Assembly: GCF_020523795.1 (NCBI RefSeq)
Contig: NZ_JAJALI010000004.1
Coordinates: 310,001 to 374,000, forward strand
Source: Ancylobacter sp. Lp-2
Lineage (GTDB): Bacteria > Pseudomonadota > Alphaproteobacteria > Rhizobiales > Xanthobacteraceae
Direction: 5' to 3'
Length of the DNA: 64,000 nt
The notes below the pieces were generated by a model. It saw only the letters and a list, made by a program, of their open reading frames with translations, was not told where the DNA came from and ran no database searches. The position numbers and the translations under genes were made by a program. Positions 54,101 through 62,849 of the stretch are shown piece by piece (position 1 is the stretch's first letter; every line of letters starts with the position of its first letter).

Positions 54101-54241
54101 CCCCTGCAAGGCGTCGGAGATGATGTACTTGGGAAGATCGAGCGACAGATAATAGAACGGCAGCGACAGGCAGACGATGAGCAGGATCTTCACCTGCTCG
54201 CGCCGGCTGTTCCGCCAGATATAATCGAAAATGCCGATCAT
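51152..54241 (-). CDS. Degenerate ABC-exporter-like protein with C-terminal cyclic-nucleotide-binding domain
   Basis: 1029 residues from ATG 54241. Residues 1-330 are an ABC type 1 membrane domain of five to six helices. The 'nucleotide-binding' part (about 370-850) lacks every catalytic motif: Walker A reads GEAGEGAG (407-414; Lys and Ser/Thr lost), the signature position reads LLFPAMKAQ (773-781), Walker B reads LLILNHA (Asp-Glu replaced by Asn-His) and the H-loop His is Ser (VVAGSDLSG). It carries three copies of the exporter NILFG segment: LRDNILYS (about 464), IGENILFG (572) and LRDNLLFG (727). Residues 885-1020 are a CNB domain with phosphate cassette GEMGLVTGDPRSATVVA (962-978). It is convergent with the ycaO operon. 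Confidence 0.85.
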   Translation of the reverse strand: MIGIFDYIWRNSRREQVKILLIVCLSLPFYYLSLDLPKYIISDALQGRAFPAGQETARLFHLTLNLPAALGGPHTLFEGVWLDRISYLFALSGIFLLLVLINGAFKYVVNMRKGALGERLLQRLRFDLFSALLGFRPEAFQRIKPSEAATVIKDEVEPIGGFVGDAFVQPVFLGGQALTALVFILVQNLWLGLIALGMILVQGTVIPRLRREQIRLGRQRQVVSRAFAGKIGEVVESIGEIANHGTSAVEKSQVAQRLDHLFGIRYRLYERKFAVKMLNNLLAQITPFLFYAVGGFFALTGRLDLGQLIAVIAAYRDLPPPVKDLIDWDQQRLDVEAKFQQVVEHFGLKGDDFTRPPAAAHGEVVALPVQEGAIVARGLTVVTPTGDCVLDHLTLSLPMQRHIALSGEAGEGAGILAQLLGGGLTARDGTLTLAGVPLTSLSREARGRLITYVGPEPVVLDGSLRDNILYSLRRVAAGEGGGLGWDVDPARAAAADDAELSGKLLAVLRIVGLAEPVFRLGLARKLDVETPGEIVRRISELRGRIREALAARGAGAAIEPYAPERYIRNATIGENILFGVPNDPALVGADLAGHAPIRRLLAELGLMAPLVAIGRRMAATMVEIFRDLPPGHVLFERFSFIDTEDFPGYRELLGRLEADAALDGDATRLLGLAFLYVEPRHRLGLLDGDMERHLLAARAAFHAWADSASDTSIAFYDPRQYCATAPLRDNLLFGAGAPDVADAVIRETLEELGLDDDVYQWGLEQPAGYAGRLLFPAMKAQLGLARGLIKQPELLILNHAFGAFSRTEAQQILSRIRAAMAGRTLVVAGSDLSGDPGYDLHVVFEGARLATLRDKAGAVVPPEVPLSAEEVAAGAGVSPEREEEIRALRSVSIFADLDTAQLKLLAFTSERVGFAAGDVLFRQGDEPDVAYVLLSGAAEILIEADGGPPLHTSAVAHHAIIGEMGLVTGDPRSATVVATTSIEALQLRQEVFLALLAEFPPMALSVMRLMARRLQGNLAAMREREREGG

Positions 54242-54591
54242 ATCTTCGAGACGTAGGCAAAGAGGAACCGGCCGGCGCGCGCCCATCCCCGGCAGGGTGG
54301 ACAGGCGGACACGCGGTCCGCCCAGGCAGCAAGGGCCGCTTTTGCCGGTCTTCCGGCGGGAGACTCTGCGAACGCAATACGGGACATGGCCTGCCCAGCG
54401 CAGCTTTTCCAGGGTCATCATAGCAGATCGGGCGGGCCGGTGGCAGCGTAGGGGTCGGCGACGGCCGGCACATTCGGCGATGTGACGCTACGTCGTGCGG
54501 ACAGGCATCGACGTCTTCCGCCGCCGTGCCGGTGCGGCTACAATCCCCGGCGCCCGAATGAAGCTAGGTTCCGCTAAGCGCGGTGGCAGCC
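54242..54591. other. Gap between the ABC-like gene and the binding-protein gene
   Basis: 350 bp holding the divergent promoters of the 51152 and 54592 genes. I see no repeat, hairpin or extra gene worth listing. Confidence 0.5.
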
Positions 54592-55647
54592 ATGCCGGTC
54601 GCAGGCCCTGACGAGTTCGTATCGCAGCCCCTCGGCGTCCACCCAGCGCCGGCTACTCTGCGCCGCCGCGACGTCCTCACCTCGATGCTCGCCATCTGCG
54701 CCCTGCCGGCGGCGATGACTTCCGCGCGCGCGCAATCCTCCAGCCTGCCGGTGATCGGCTATCTCGGCTCCGAGAGCCCGGAGCGCTATGCCAGCCGCCT
54801 CGGCGCCTTCGCCCAGGGCCTCGCCGAGGCCGGCTATGTCGAGGGCCGCGACGTCTCGATGCTGTTTCGCTGGGCGGATGGGCAGTATCGCCAATTGCCG
54901 GCGCTGGCGAAGGAACTCGCGGCCGCAGGGGTGACGGTGATGGTGGCGCCGGGCGGCGCGGAAGTGGCGCTGGCGGCGAAGTCGGCCACCACCAGCATCC
55001 CGATCGTGTTCGAGCTCGGCGGCGACCCGGTGGCGCTCGGCCTGGTGGCCAGCCTCGCCCAGCCGGGCGGCAACATGACCGGGGTGACCAGCCTGAACGT
55101 CGAGGTCTCGCGCAAGCGGCTGGAATTCATGCGCGAACTGTTCCCGCAGGCGACGCTCTTCGCGATCGCGGCCAATCCGACCAGCCCGACGGTGAAATCC
55201 CAGCTGGCCAATCTCGATGCCGCCGCCGCCACGCTCGGCGTCGAGCTGCGGGTGCTGCACGCCAGTACGTCGGATGCCTTCGAGGAGCTGTTCACCGCGA
55301 CCCGCGCCATCGGCGCCGGCGGGCTGGTCTTCACCTCCGATCCCTATTTCACCTATCGCAGCCGGCAGCTTGCCGAGCTCGCCGCCCAGCACGGCGTCGC
55401 GACCATCACCCAGTCGCGCGACTTTCCGCTGGCCGGCGGATTGATGAGCTATGGCGGCGACTTCCGGCAATCGCACCGCCATACCGGCATCTATGCCGGC
55501 CGCATCCTCAAGGGCGAGAAGCCGGGCGATCTGCCGGTGCAGCGCGTCACCAAGGTGGAGCTGTTCATCAATCTCAAGGCGGCGCAGGCACTGGGGCTGG
55601 CCGTTCCGCCGGCGCTGCTGGGCAGCGCCGACATGGTGATCGAATAG
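54592..55647 (+). CDS. ABC transporter substrate-binding protein (ABC_sub_bind family)
   Basis: 351 residues. A Tat-like or Sec signal region (LRRRDVLTSMLAICALPAAM, ending ARAQ) precedes the COG2984 domain: IGYLGSESPERYASRLGAFA, GLAEAGYVEGRDVSMLFRWA, SLAQPGGNMTGVTSLN and a C-terminal NLKAAQALGLAVPPALL. These solitary binding proteins are extremely abundant in Hyphomicrobiales; ligands are mostly unknown. A GTG at 54583 is an alternative start. No cognate permease is adjacent. Confidence 0.88.
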   Translation: MPVAGPDEFVSQPLGVHPAPATLRRRDVLTSMLAICALPAAMTSARAQSSSLPVIGYLGSESPERYASRLGAFAQGLAEAGYVEGRDVSMLFRWADGQYRQLPALAKELAAAGVTVMVAPGGAEVALAAKSATTSIPIVFELGGDPVALGLVASLAQPGGNMTGVTSLNVEVSRKRLEFMRELFPQATLFAIAANPTSPTVKSQLANLDAAAATLGVELRVLHASTSDAFEELFTATRAIGAGGLVFTSDPYFTYRSRQLAELAAQHGVATITQSRDFPLAGGLMSYGGDFRQSHRHTGIYAGRILKGEKPGDLPVQRVTKVELFINLKAAQALGLAVPPALLGSADMVIE

Positions 55648-55714
55648 GCCGAACCGCCCGTCGCGCCCGCCGGCGAGGCGGCGGACCCGCCGGGAGGCCG
55701 ACGGAAGGGGCCTG

Positions 55715-57601
55715 ATGGTGACCGAACGACCCGCCTCCCCCCGTGCCTCGCTGTTCACGAAATACTTCCTCGCTTTGTTCGCGGCGGCGGTGGGGCCGCT
55801 GCTGGTCGCCGGCGGCAGCGAGGCCTGGTTCGGCTATCGCGACCAGCGCGACCGGCTGAGCGACCTGCTGGATTCCGAGGCGCGGCTCGCGGCCTTCAAG
55901 ATCCAGTACTTCCTGCAGGGGATCGGCGACCAGCTGGAATGGATGGTGCAATTGCCGTGGTCGGCCGGTACCGACGAGCGGCGCCGGCTCGACGCGCTGC
56001 GCCTGCTGCGCCAGGTGCCGCCCGTCATGAGCCTGCGCCTCGTCGATGCCGCCGGCCGGGAGCGCCTGTTCGTCTCGCGCATCGGCCTGAACCGCGTCGA
56101 GAGCGGCGAGGACCATGCCGACGATCCGGCGGCGCTCGGGGCGACGGCCCAGGGGGCCTGGTACGGCCCGGTGATCTTTCAGGACGGCTCGGAACCGTTC
56201 ATGACCGTCGCGGTGGCCGGCAACCGCTCGGCGGCGGGCGTGGCGATCGCCGAGGTGAACCTCAAATTCATCTGGGACATCATCTCCGCCATTCAGGTCG
56301 GCCGAACCGGGGAAGCCTTCGTGCTGGACGCGCCGGGGCGGCTGGTGGCGCATCCCGACATCAGCCTGGTGCTGCGCGCCGACGACGCCTCCGCCCGGCC
56401 GCTGCAGCTCTTGCGCTCCGCCATTCTGGCGCAGCCGGGCCAGGCCATCGCCGGCCGCGACACCAAGGGCGACGCGGTGATGGCGGCGATGGCGCCGATC
56501 CCCATGGTGGAATGGAGCGTCATCGTGAAACAGCCGGTGGCCGAGGCGTTCGGGCCGATCTATGCGGCGCTGTGGCGGACCGGCATCCTGCTGGTCGCCG
56601 GTACCCTGCTGGCCGCGCTGCTCGCCTACTGGCTGTCGCAGCGCATGATCGGGCCGATCCGCCTGCTGGAGGACGGCGTCGCCCGCATCGGCGCCGGCCA
56701 GTTCGACCATCGCATCGAAATCGCCACCGGCGACGAGCTCGAACGCCTCGCGGGACGCTTCAATCACATGGCCGGCGAGCTCGCCGTCTCGCAGGAGCGC
56801 TCGGAGAGGATCAGCCGGCTGAAACGCTTCCTCGCTCCGCAGGTCGCCGAACTGATCGAGCGGAGCGGCGACGAACGGGTGCTCGACGGGCGCCGCGTCG
56901 AGGTGGTGGCGGTGTTCTGCGACCTCAGGGGCTTCACCGCCTTCGCCGCGCAGGCGCAGCCGGAGGCCATCATCAGCGTGCTCGGCACCTATTATGACGC
57001 GATGGAACAGGTGATCGCCACGCATGAGGCGACGCTCACCAGCTTCTCGGGCGACGGCATCATGGCGCTGGTGAACGCGCCGGTCGCCTGCCCGGACCCG
57101 GCACTGCGCGCCGTCGCCATGGCGCGGGCCATGCAGGACTGCGTTCAGGCACTGCTGGTCGACTGGCGCGCGGCGGGGCACGAGCTCGGCTTCGGCGTCG
57201 GGCTGGCGATGGGGCCGGCGACGGTGGGGCGGATCGGCTCTGGCGGCCGCCTCGACTACACGGCGGTGGGCCATGTGGTGAACCTCGCCTCCCGGCTGTG
57301 CGCGAGCGCCAAGGACCGGGAAATCCTCGCCGACCGCATGGTGGCGCGCGCGGTCGGCACCGCCGTCGCCCTCACCGAACTGGAAGCGCGGCCGCTGAAG
57401 GGATTTGCCCGGCACGTTCCTGTCTTCGTCGTCGACGCACCGCGCCACGCGGCTCCGCAGGACGGGGCCTCCGTCGCGAATGGCGGGTGGGAAGGCCGGG
57501 CGGAAGCACAAACCGCCGGGAACGCTGCAACGCAAGCCGATGGCGGCGGCCTCGCCCGGCAAGCCGAGGCGGGCGAGCGCGGCACCAGGAAGAGCGTCTG
57601 A
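55715..57601 (+). CDS. Membrane adenylate/guanylate cyclase with Cache sensor and HAMP
   Basis: 628 residues. Two membrane helices (about 14-35 and 288-308) flank a periplasmic Cache-type sensor (FVLDAPGRLVAHPDISLVLR). A HAMP domain follows (LEDGVARIGAGQFDHRIEIA). The class III catalytic domain begins EVVAVFCDLRGFTAFAAQAQ with a metal Asp, SFSGDGIMALVNAP with the second, and YTAVGHVVNLASRLCASA with Thr for the base-binding Asp and intact Asn and Arg. It therefore looks active. Thr at the Asp position is common in bacterial adenylate cyclases of this class. GGAAGGGGCC precedes the ATG. Confidence 0.9.
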   Translation: MVTERPASPRASLFTKYFLALFAAAVGPLLVAGGSEAWFGYRDQRDRLSDLLDSEARLAAFKIQYFLQGIGDQLEWMVQLPWSAGTDERRRLDALRLLRQVPPVMSLRLVDAAGRERLFVSRIGLNRVESGEDHADDPAALGATAQGAWYGPVIFQDGSEPFMTVAVAGNRSAAGVAIAEVNLKFIWDIISAIQVGRTGEAFVLDAPGRLVAHPDISLVLRADDASARPLQLLRSAILAQPGQAIAGRDTKGDAVMAAMAPIPMVEWSVIVKQPVAEAFGPIYAALWRTGILLVAGTLLAALLAYWLSQRMIGPIRLLEDGVARIGAGQFDHRIEIATGDELERLAGRFNHMAGELAVSQERSERISRLKRFLAPQVAELIERSGDERVLDGRRVEVVAVFCDLRGFTAFAAQAQPEAIISVLGTYYDAMEQVIATHEATLTSFSGDGIMALVNAPVACPDPALRAVAMARAMQDCVQALLVDWRAAGHELGFGVGLAMGPATVGRIGSGGRLDYTAVGHVVNLASRLCASAKDREILADRMVARAVGTAVALTELEARPLKGFARHVPVFVVDAPRHAAPQDGASVANGGWEGRAEAQTAGNAATQADGGGLARQAEAGERGTRKSV

Positions 57602-57797
57602 GGTGCGCATCGGCATCAGCCTGCCGATACGGCCGCCGTCCGGGTGTTCGCGGCTCTGCTCGGAAGCGGCGCGCGGGCCAAAGCGGAGCTACCAACGCCT
57701 CAAATCGTTGATATCGCTTTCAATCAAGGGAACGCGCCCCACGCTTCCGCGCGGGAATGACCGGCCGTCATCGCAGCGCCGCTGCCGGGGATTTTCA

Positions 57798-58700
57798 TCA
57801 GCCCCCGAACGTCTTCTCGGCGATCCCCACGAAGCCCGTTTGCAGGGCGAAAAGCGAGCCGGAGAGCGGGGCCGCTTCCAACAGGGGAGTTGTAAGCTCC
57901 AGCCGCGCACTCGTCGCGAAAAGCACCGCCAGACCCTGCCCTCCGAAGGCCAGGCTGGTGAGGCGCGGCACCGGCAGCGGGATCACGAGCCCCCGTTCGC
58001 CATCCGGACCAAAGCGGGTGATCCGCCAGCCGTCCCAATGCGCCACCCAGACGCCGCCGTCGGCGTCGACGGTCAATCCGTCGGGATATCCCTCATCGAT
58101 CGCCATTTCGGCGAAAACCCGGCGGTTGCTGAGCCCGACGATATCGGGCGCGAGGTCATAAGCGAGGATCCGCCGTCCAACACTGTCGCTGAGATAGAGC
58201 ACGTCGCCAGCCGGCGAGAAGGCCGGTCCGTTGACCACGGTGAAGCCGCTATCCGCCAGCACGGGAGGCGATCCCGGCGCCCAGCACCACAGCGCGCCCC
58301 GTGGATCGCGCTCGGCGAGATCGCTGGTGCCGATCCACAGGCGTCCCCACCGGTCGAGCTTGGCATCGTTATAGCCGATGCCGCTGCGATGCACCTCGGG
58401 ATGGCAGAGCGGTTCCATGCCGTCAGCCGCCCAGTCGTAACGCCACAGGCCGTCGGAGGCGCTCAGCACGAGGCGGCCGGCCCCCTCTCCGGCCACGATG
58501 GCCCCCAGCGGCGGCGGACGATCGATCCGGCGGGTCTCGACCTTCCCCTCGCTGTCCATGCGGTGCAGGCGGGCGAGAGCTAGGTCGAGCCAGTAGAGGT
58601 GGCCATCCGCAGGATGCCAGAGCGGGGACTCGCCGAGCGCGTCCCCGGTTTGGGCGGCGACCCGGAAGGTCGGGCGCGAGGAGGCCGGTTCGCTGGTCAT
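57798..58700 (-). CDS. SMP-30/gluconolactonase-family hydrolase
   Basis: 300 residues, six-bladed propeller. ALGESPLWHPADGHLYWLDL carries the metal Glu; GIGYNDAKLDRWGRLWIGTS has the Asn, and YPDGLTVDADGGVWVAHWDG the Asp ligand. It hydrolyses sugar lactones to acids. It is the last gene of the catabolic set, 20 bp downstream of the enolase-superfamily gene. Confidence 0.93.
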   Translation of the reverse strand: MTSEPASSRPTFRVAAQTGDALGESPLWHPADGHLYWLDLALARLHRMDSEGKVETRRIDRPPPLGAIVAGEGAGRLVLSASDGLWRYDWAADGMEPLCHPEVHRSGIGYNDAKLDRWGRLWIGTSDLAERDPRGALWCWAPGSPPVLADSGFTVVNGPAFSPAGDVLYLSDSVGRRILAYDLAPDIVGLSNRRVFAEMAIDEGYPDGLTVDADGGVWVAHWDGWRITRFGPDGERGLVIPLPVPRLTSLAFGGQGLAVLFATSARLELTTPLLEAAPLSGSLFALQTGFVGIAEKTFGG

Positions 58701-58720
58701 CGTCCGCCCCTCCCCTTGCC

Positions 58721-59938
58721 TCAGGATGCCACAGGCATCGCAGATGCACCGGCCGTGCCGGCATCGTCCCCGGCGCGCGAGCGAAACAGGGTCCGGCCCC
58801 CGACGGAGATTTCCACGTCGACCCTGTATCGCTCCAGCGCGGCAGGGTCGATCTCGACCCCGAGACCCGGCGCCTCGGGCGCCGCGATCTCGCCATTGCC
58901 GTCGCGCTCGATATGGTTGGCCGTCAACTCCACCGCCAGCGGCTGCAGCGCCACCGGAAATTCGCAGAGCGTCGCCTCGGCGACGCCGGCGAAGGGCTGG
59001 AGCGAGGCGCTCAGCGCGAGGTTCGAGGTGAAGGTGTGGTTCACATAGGTGACACCCTTGGCACGCGCATGGTCGGCCACCCGCTTGGCCGGGCCGATGC
59101 CGCCGATGCGCCCGCAATCGATCTGCACATAACCGATGCCGCCGAAATCGATGAGGTTGCGGGCCATGTGGAAATTGTGGGCGCCTTCGCCGCCGGCCAT
59201 CTTCACCGTGCTACGCGCGGCGAGCGCGGCATATTCACCATAGGCGCTGGCCGCGAACGGCTCCTCCAGCCAGGTGGCGCGTGCCGCCTCGAGGGCCGGA
59301 AGGCGCTCCGCCGCCCGCTCGACATCCTCGCCGAAGATCTGGCCGACATCGACGAGGAGGATTCCGTCCGTGCCCAGCCCCTCGCGAGCGGCGACGAAAT
59401 GGTCGACATCCACCGCCAGCGCGCCGCGCCCGATCGGACCCCAGCCGAACTTCACGGCCCGGAATCCTTCGGCGCGCGAGCGCCGGCCGCGCTCCAGCGT
59501 CTCCTGCGGCGTGTCGCCGAAAAGCTGCGAGGCGTAAGGCGTCTTGCGGCAGGAACGGTCATAGTCGAGCAGCTTCCAGACCGGCTCGCCGCGTGCCTTG
59601 CCGAGCAGGTCCCACAGCGCCATTTCGATGCCCGACCAGGTGTGCGCGGCCTGCAGCAGGTCCATGCTGTCATATTCGACCTGCGCGGCCATGCGGGCGA
59701 TGTCCTGCGGCCCGTCGAGCCTCTGGCCGAGCACGGCGTTTTGGACCGGCTGGCAGGCGCCATGCGACATCGGGCAGACGAACGCGGCGATGGAAGGCAA
59801 CGGAGCCGCTTCGCACTCGCCCCAGCCGACATGGCCGCCGGCCGAGACGCGCACGACGAGCGCGTCCTGGCTGCCATCCGCCGCGGTGGTGATCTCGGGC
59901 ATGGCCAGATAGAAAAAATCGACGGCTTCGATCTTCAT
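58721..59938 (-). CDS. Mandelate racemase/muconate lactonizing enzyme-family protein
   Basis: 405 residues of the enolase superfamily, probably a sugar-acid dehydratase. RAVKFGWGPIG carries the catalytic Lys; metal ligands are Asp in GILLVDVGQIFG, Glu in TWLEEPFAAS and Glu in KMAGGEGAHN. The His base is in YVNHTFTSN. The substrate could be an acid sugar; the exact subgroup cannot be assigned by eye. Confidence 0.9.
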   Translation of the reverse strand: MKIEAVDFFYLAMPEITTAADGSQDALVVRVSAGGHVGWGECEAAPLPSIAAFVCPMSHGACQPVQNAVLGQRLDGPQDIARMAAQVEYDSMDLLQAAHTWSGIEMALWDLLGKARGEPVWKLLDYDRSCRKTPYASQLFGDTPQETLERGRRSRAEGFRAVKFGWGPIGRGALAVDVDHFVAAREGLGTDGILLVDVGQIFGEDVERAAERLPALEAARATWLEEPFAASAYGEYAALAARSTVKMAGGEGAHNFHMARNLIDFGGIGYVQIDCGRIGGIGPAKRVADHARAKGVTYVNHTFTSNLALSASLQPFAGVAEATLCEFPVALQPLAVELTANHIERDGNGEIAAPEAPGLGVEIDPAALERYRVDVEISVGGRTLFRSRAGDDAGTAGASAMPVAS

Positions 59939-59993
59939 GGGACGCGTCTTCTCTCAAAAGCAGGATGTTGGGGCGGGCGGCCGGCGTGGGGTG

Positions 59994-60791
59994 TCAGACC
60001 CGCTCGCCGGCGCGTTGCATCAGTCCGATGGCGAAGGTGATGGCGGCGGTGCACAGAAAGATCAGCGTCGCCAGGGCGTTGATCTCCGGGACGAAGCCGA
60101 CCCGCATCATCGCCCACAGCCGGATCGGCAGCGTGGTCTGCGATCCCGCGACGAAGAGGGTGATCAGCGTCTCGTCGAAGGAGATGGCGAAGGCCAAGAG
60201 GACGCCGGAAATCAGTGCCGGCCGCATCTGCGGCAGGATCACGTAGCGCAGTGTCTGCACCCGCGACGCGCCGAGATCGAGCGAGGCCTCGGTGAGGCTG
60301 CTGCCCAGCAATTGCAGGCGCACCAGCACCGTGCGGTACACCACCGGCACGATGAAGACGACATGGGCGATGATGATGGTCACCAGCCCGCGACCGAGAT
60401 CGATCTCGCGAAAGGCGATCAGCAGCGAGAGGCCGGTGATGATCGGCGGCAGCAGGAACGGCAGGAACACCATGGTCTGCATGGCGATGCCGAGGCCGCG
60501 CCGTGCCGAGACGAAGTAGAAGGCGAACATCAGCGCCAGCACCAGCGCCAGCAGGCTCGACACCGTCGCCACGACGAGCGAGGTCGAGAGCGCCGCGAGG
60601 ATCTCGCCATTGGCGAGCAGGGCGACATAGGGATCGAGCGAGAAAGGCGCGAAGCCGAGCGTGCCGCGTACCCGCACGATCTGGAAGAAGGAGAGCGCCG
60701 CGGTGGCCAACAGCGGAGCGTAGAGCGCGATGAGGCCAATCCCGGCGACGAGGCCGAGCAGAGCGTCGAGGAACGGCGCCTTCTGCTTCAT
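59994..60791 (-). CDS. ABC transporter permease, spermidine/putrescine type (PotC-like)
   Basis: 265 residues, six helices, with the EAA loop ASLDLGASRVQTLRYVILPQ contacting the ATPase. AFAISFDETLITLFVAGSQT is characteristic of PotC/PotI permeases. ATG 60791 overlaps the previous permease stop (60788), so they are coupled. Confidence 0.92.
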   Translation of the reverse strand: MKQKAPFLDALLGLVAGIGLIALYAPLLATAALSFFQIVRVRGTLGFAPFSLDPYVALLANGEILAALSTSLVVATVSSLLALVLALMFAFYFVSARRGLGIAMQTMVFLPFLLPPIITGLSLLIAFREIDLGRGLVTIIIAHVVFIVPVVYRTVLVRLQLLGSSLTEASLDLGASRVQTLRYVILPQMRPALISGVLLAFAISFDETLITLFVAGSQTTLPIRLWAMMRVGFVPEINALATLIFLCTAAITFAIGLMQRAGERV

Positions 60792-61657
60792 CGCACATGC
60801 TCCCGCCGGAGGCTCAGGCCGGCGAGTGCCACCGCGAGCAGCGTGGTGGCGAGCAGGATGACGGCGAGAGCGGAGCCGAGCGGCCAGTTGAGCGCAAGGC
60901 CGAACTGGCTGAACACGATGCGTCCGAAGGTGAAGCCCTGGGTGCCACCCACCATTTGCGGCGTGACGAAATCGCCGAAGGTGAGGATGAAGGTGAACAC
61001 GGCGCCCGCCGCGATGCCCGGCCGCCCGAGCGGCAGGACGACGGCGCGCAGCGTCTGCATCGGCGTGGCGCCGAGGTCGGCGCTGGCGGCGAGATAGTTC
61101 GCCGGGATGCGATCCAGCGCCAGATAGATCGGCAGGATCGCATAGGGCAGGTACAGCACCGCCAGCGCGATGAAGATGGCGGTGCGCGAGAACAGCAGCG
61201 CCTCGATCGGCTGATCGATCAGCCCGAGCCCCAGCATGGCCTCGTTCAGCAACCCGCGCTGCCCCAGAATGGAGCGGATCGAATAGACCTTGATGATGTA
61301 GCTCATGAACAGTGGCAGCATGAAGCTCATCAGGATCAGGAAGCGCATGCGCGGGGTGCGGCGGAAGATGAACAGCGCGATGGCGGTGGAGAGCGCCACA
61401 TTCACCAGCGTGACCTGAAGCGACAGCCCGACCGTCTGCAGATAGACGGGCAGGTAGCTGCCCTCGGTGAAGAAGGCGCGGTAGTTCGCGAGTGTCGGGA
61501 TGAGAAGGATCTGCCCGTCCTGCAGCGTCCAGAAGCTCACCACCACGAAGGACAGGATCGGGATCACCACGAAGAGCAGCGGCAGGCCGAGATTGAGCGC
61601 ATGGCCGAGGCCGGCGCGCAGGAGGTCCTGTCGGTCGCGTCGAAGGGAGGTGTTCAT
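60788..61657 (-). CDS. ABC transporter permease, spermidine/putrescine type (PotB-like)
   Basis: 289 residues, six helices; IPANYLAASADLGATPMQTL then RAVVLPLGRPGIAAG is the EAA loop, and FILTFGDFVTPQMVGGTQG is typical of PotB. ATG 61657 is chosen; a GTG at 61672 overlapping the ATPase stop (GTGA) is equally possible and would add five residues. Confidence 0.92.
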   Translation of the reverse strand: MNTSLRRDRQDLLRAGLGHALNLGLPLLFVVIPILSFVVVSFWTLQDGQILLIPTLANYRAFFTEGSYLPVYLQTVGLSLQVTLVNVALSTAIALFIFRRTPRMRFLILMSFMLPLFMSYIIKVYSIRSILGQRGLLNEAMLGLGLIDQPIEALLFSRTAIFIALAVLYLPYAILPIYLALDRIPANYLAASADLGATPMQTLRAVVLPLGRPGIAAGAVFTFILTFGDFVTPQMVGGTQGFTFGRIVFSQFGLALNWPLGSALAVILLATTLLAVALAGLSLRREHVR

Positions 61658-61668
61658 CGCGCCCGTCC

Positions 61669-62754
61669 TCACGGTGCCACCTGCAGCAGAGCAGCATCGT
61701 CGGCCGCCCAGCCGAGCCTGACGGATGCTCCCGGCCGAAGCCCGGCGACCGAACCATCGGCAAGGCGGCGCACCTTGATCACGGCTCCCGGCAGCGCGGG
61801 ATTGAACAGCTCGATCATCACATTGGCCCCGAGGAAGCGCACATCCGCCACTTCGGCTGACATCCCGTGCGGGGCGGCCGGATCGGCGTCCAGCCGGACA
61901 TGCTCGGGGCGCACCGCCACCAGCACGGCACTTCCCGGCGCCGGTGCCGGCCCGTCGACGGTCGCGTCGAGGCGCCCGGCGGCGGTATCGACCGTGCAGA
62001 GCCGGCCGTCGATCGCGGCCAGCGTTCCCGGAATCAGGTTGTTGTCGCCGAGAAAGGAGGCGGTGAAAGGCGTGCGGGGGCGGCGATAGAGTTCCTCGGG
62101 CGCGCCTTCCTGCTCGATGCGGCCGCGATTGACCACGATGATGCGGTCGGACAGCGCGATCGCCTCCTCCTGGTCGTGGGTGATGAAGACGAAGGCGATG
62201 CCGAGCCGGCGCTGCAACGATTTGAGGAAGCGCTGCATCTGCGCGCGCAATTCGACATCGAGGGCGGACAGCGGCTCGTCGAGGAGAATGAGCCGTGGTT
62301 CGCAGATGATGGCGCGGGCCAGTGCCACGCGCTGGCGCTGGCCGCCGGACATTTGCGCGGGATAGCGTCCGCCGAGGGTGCCCAGCCCCACCGTGTCCAG
62401 CACCTCGGCGACACGGGCGGCGATCTCCGCCTTCGGGCGCCCGCGCACCTTCAGGCCATAGCCGACATTCTCGGCGACCGTCATGTGGTGGAACAGCGCG
62501 TAGTCCTGGAAGACCGTATTGAAGGGGCGCCGGTTGATCGGCACGGCGGAGAGGTCGCGCCCCTCGAACATCAGGCTTCCGCCGTCGATCCCCTCGAAGC
62601 CGCCGATAATGCGCAGGATGGTGGTCTTGCCAGAGCCGGAAGGCCCGAGGATGGTGAGGAATTCGTTGTCGGCCACGGTGATGTCGATGCCGTCGAGCAC
62701 GCGCACCGCGCCATAGCGTTTCGAGACGTTGTTGAGATGGAGGAGAGGCTGCAC
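61669..62754 (-). CDS. ABC transporter ATP-binding protein, PotA-like
   Basis: 361 residues. Walker [11 protein letters not shown]-loop FNTVFQDYALFHHMTVAENV, signature [14 protein letters not shown], Walker B LILLDEPLSALD, H-loop ITHDQEEAIALSDR, and a TOBE_2 domain (LVAVRPEHVRLD). All motifs intact. First of the membrane-complex genes behind the binding protein. Confidence 0.94.
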   Translation of the reverse strand: MQPLLHLNNVSKRYGAVRVLDGIDITVADNEFLTILGPSGSGKTTILRIIGGFEGIDGGSLMFEGRDLSAVPINRRPFNTVFQDYALFHHMTVAENVGYGLKVRGRPKAEIAARVAEVLDTVGLGTLGGRYPAQMSGGQRQRVALARAIICEPRLILLDEPLSALDVELRAQMQRFLKSLQRRLGIAFVFITHDQEEAIALSDRIIVVNRGRIEQEGAPEELYRRPRTPFTASFLGDNNLIPGTLAAIDGRLCTVDTAAGRLDATVDGPAPAPGSAVLVAVRPEHVRLDADPAAPHGMSAEVADVRFLGANVMIELFNPALPGAVIKVRRLADGSVAGLRPGASVRLGWAADDAALLQVAP

Positions 62755-62849
62755 GCGTGTCGTTCCGTCATCCGGTCGAGGGAGGCGGCATCCGGATGCC
62801 GCCCGAGGTCACGGCCGGCCCGTCGGGCCGGCCCTGTCGGAGGCGGCGG

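Noticed and set aside
53036..54256. 406-codon plus-strand frame opposite the ABC-like gene
   Set aside because: Gln/His/Arg-rich shadow frame. I considered that the ABC gene might be the false one because its NBD motifs are degenerate, but its membrane helices and CNB domain are unmistakable.
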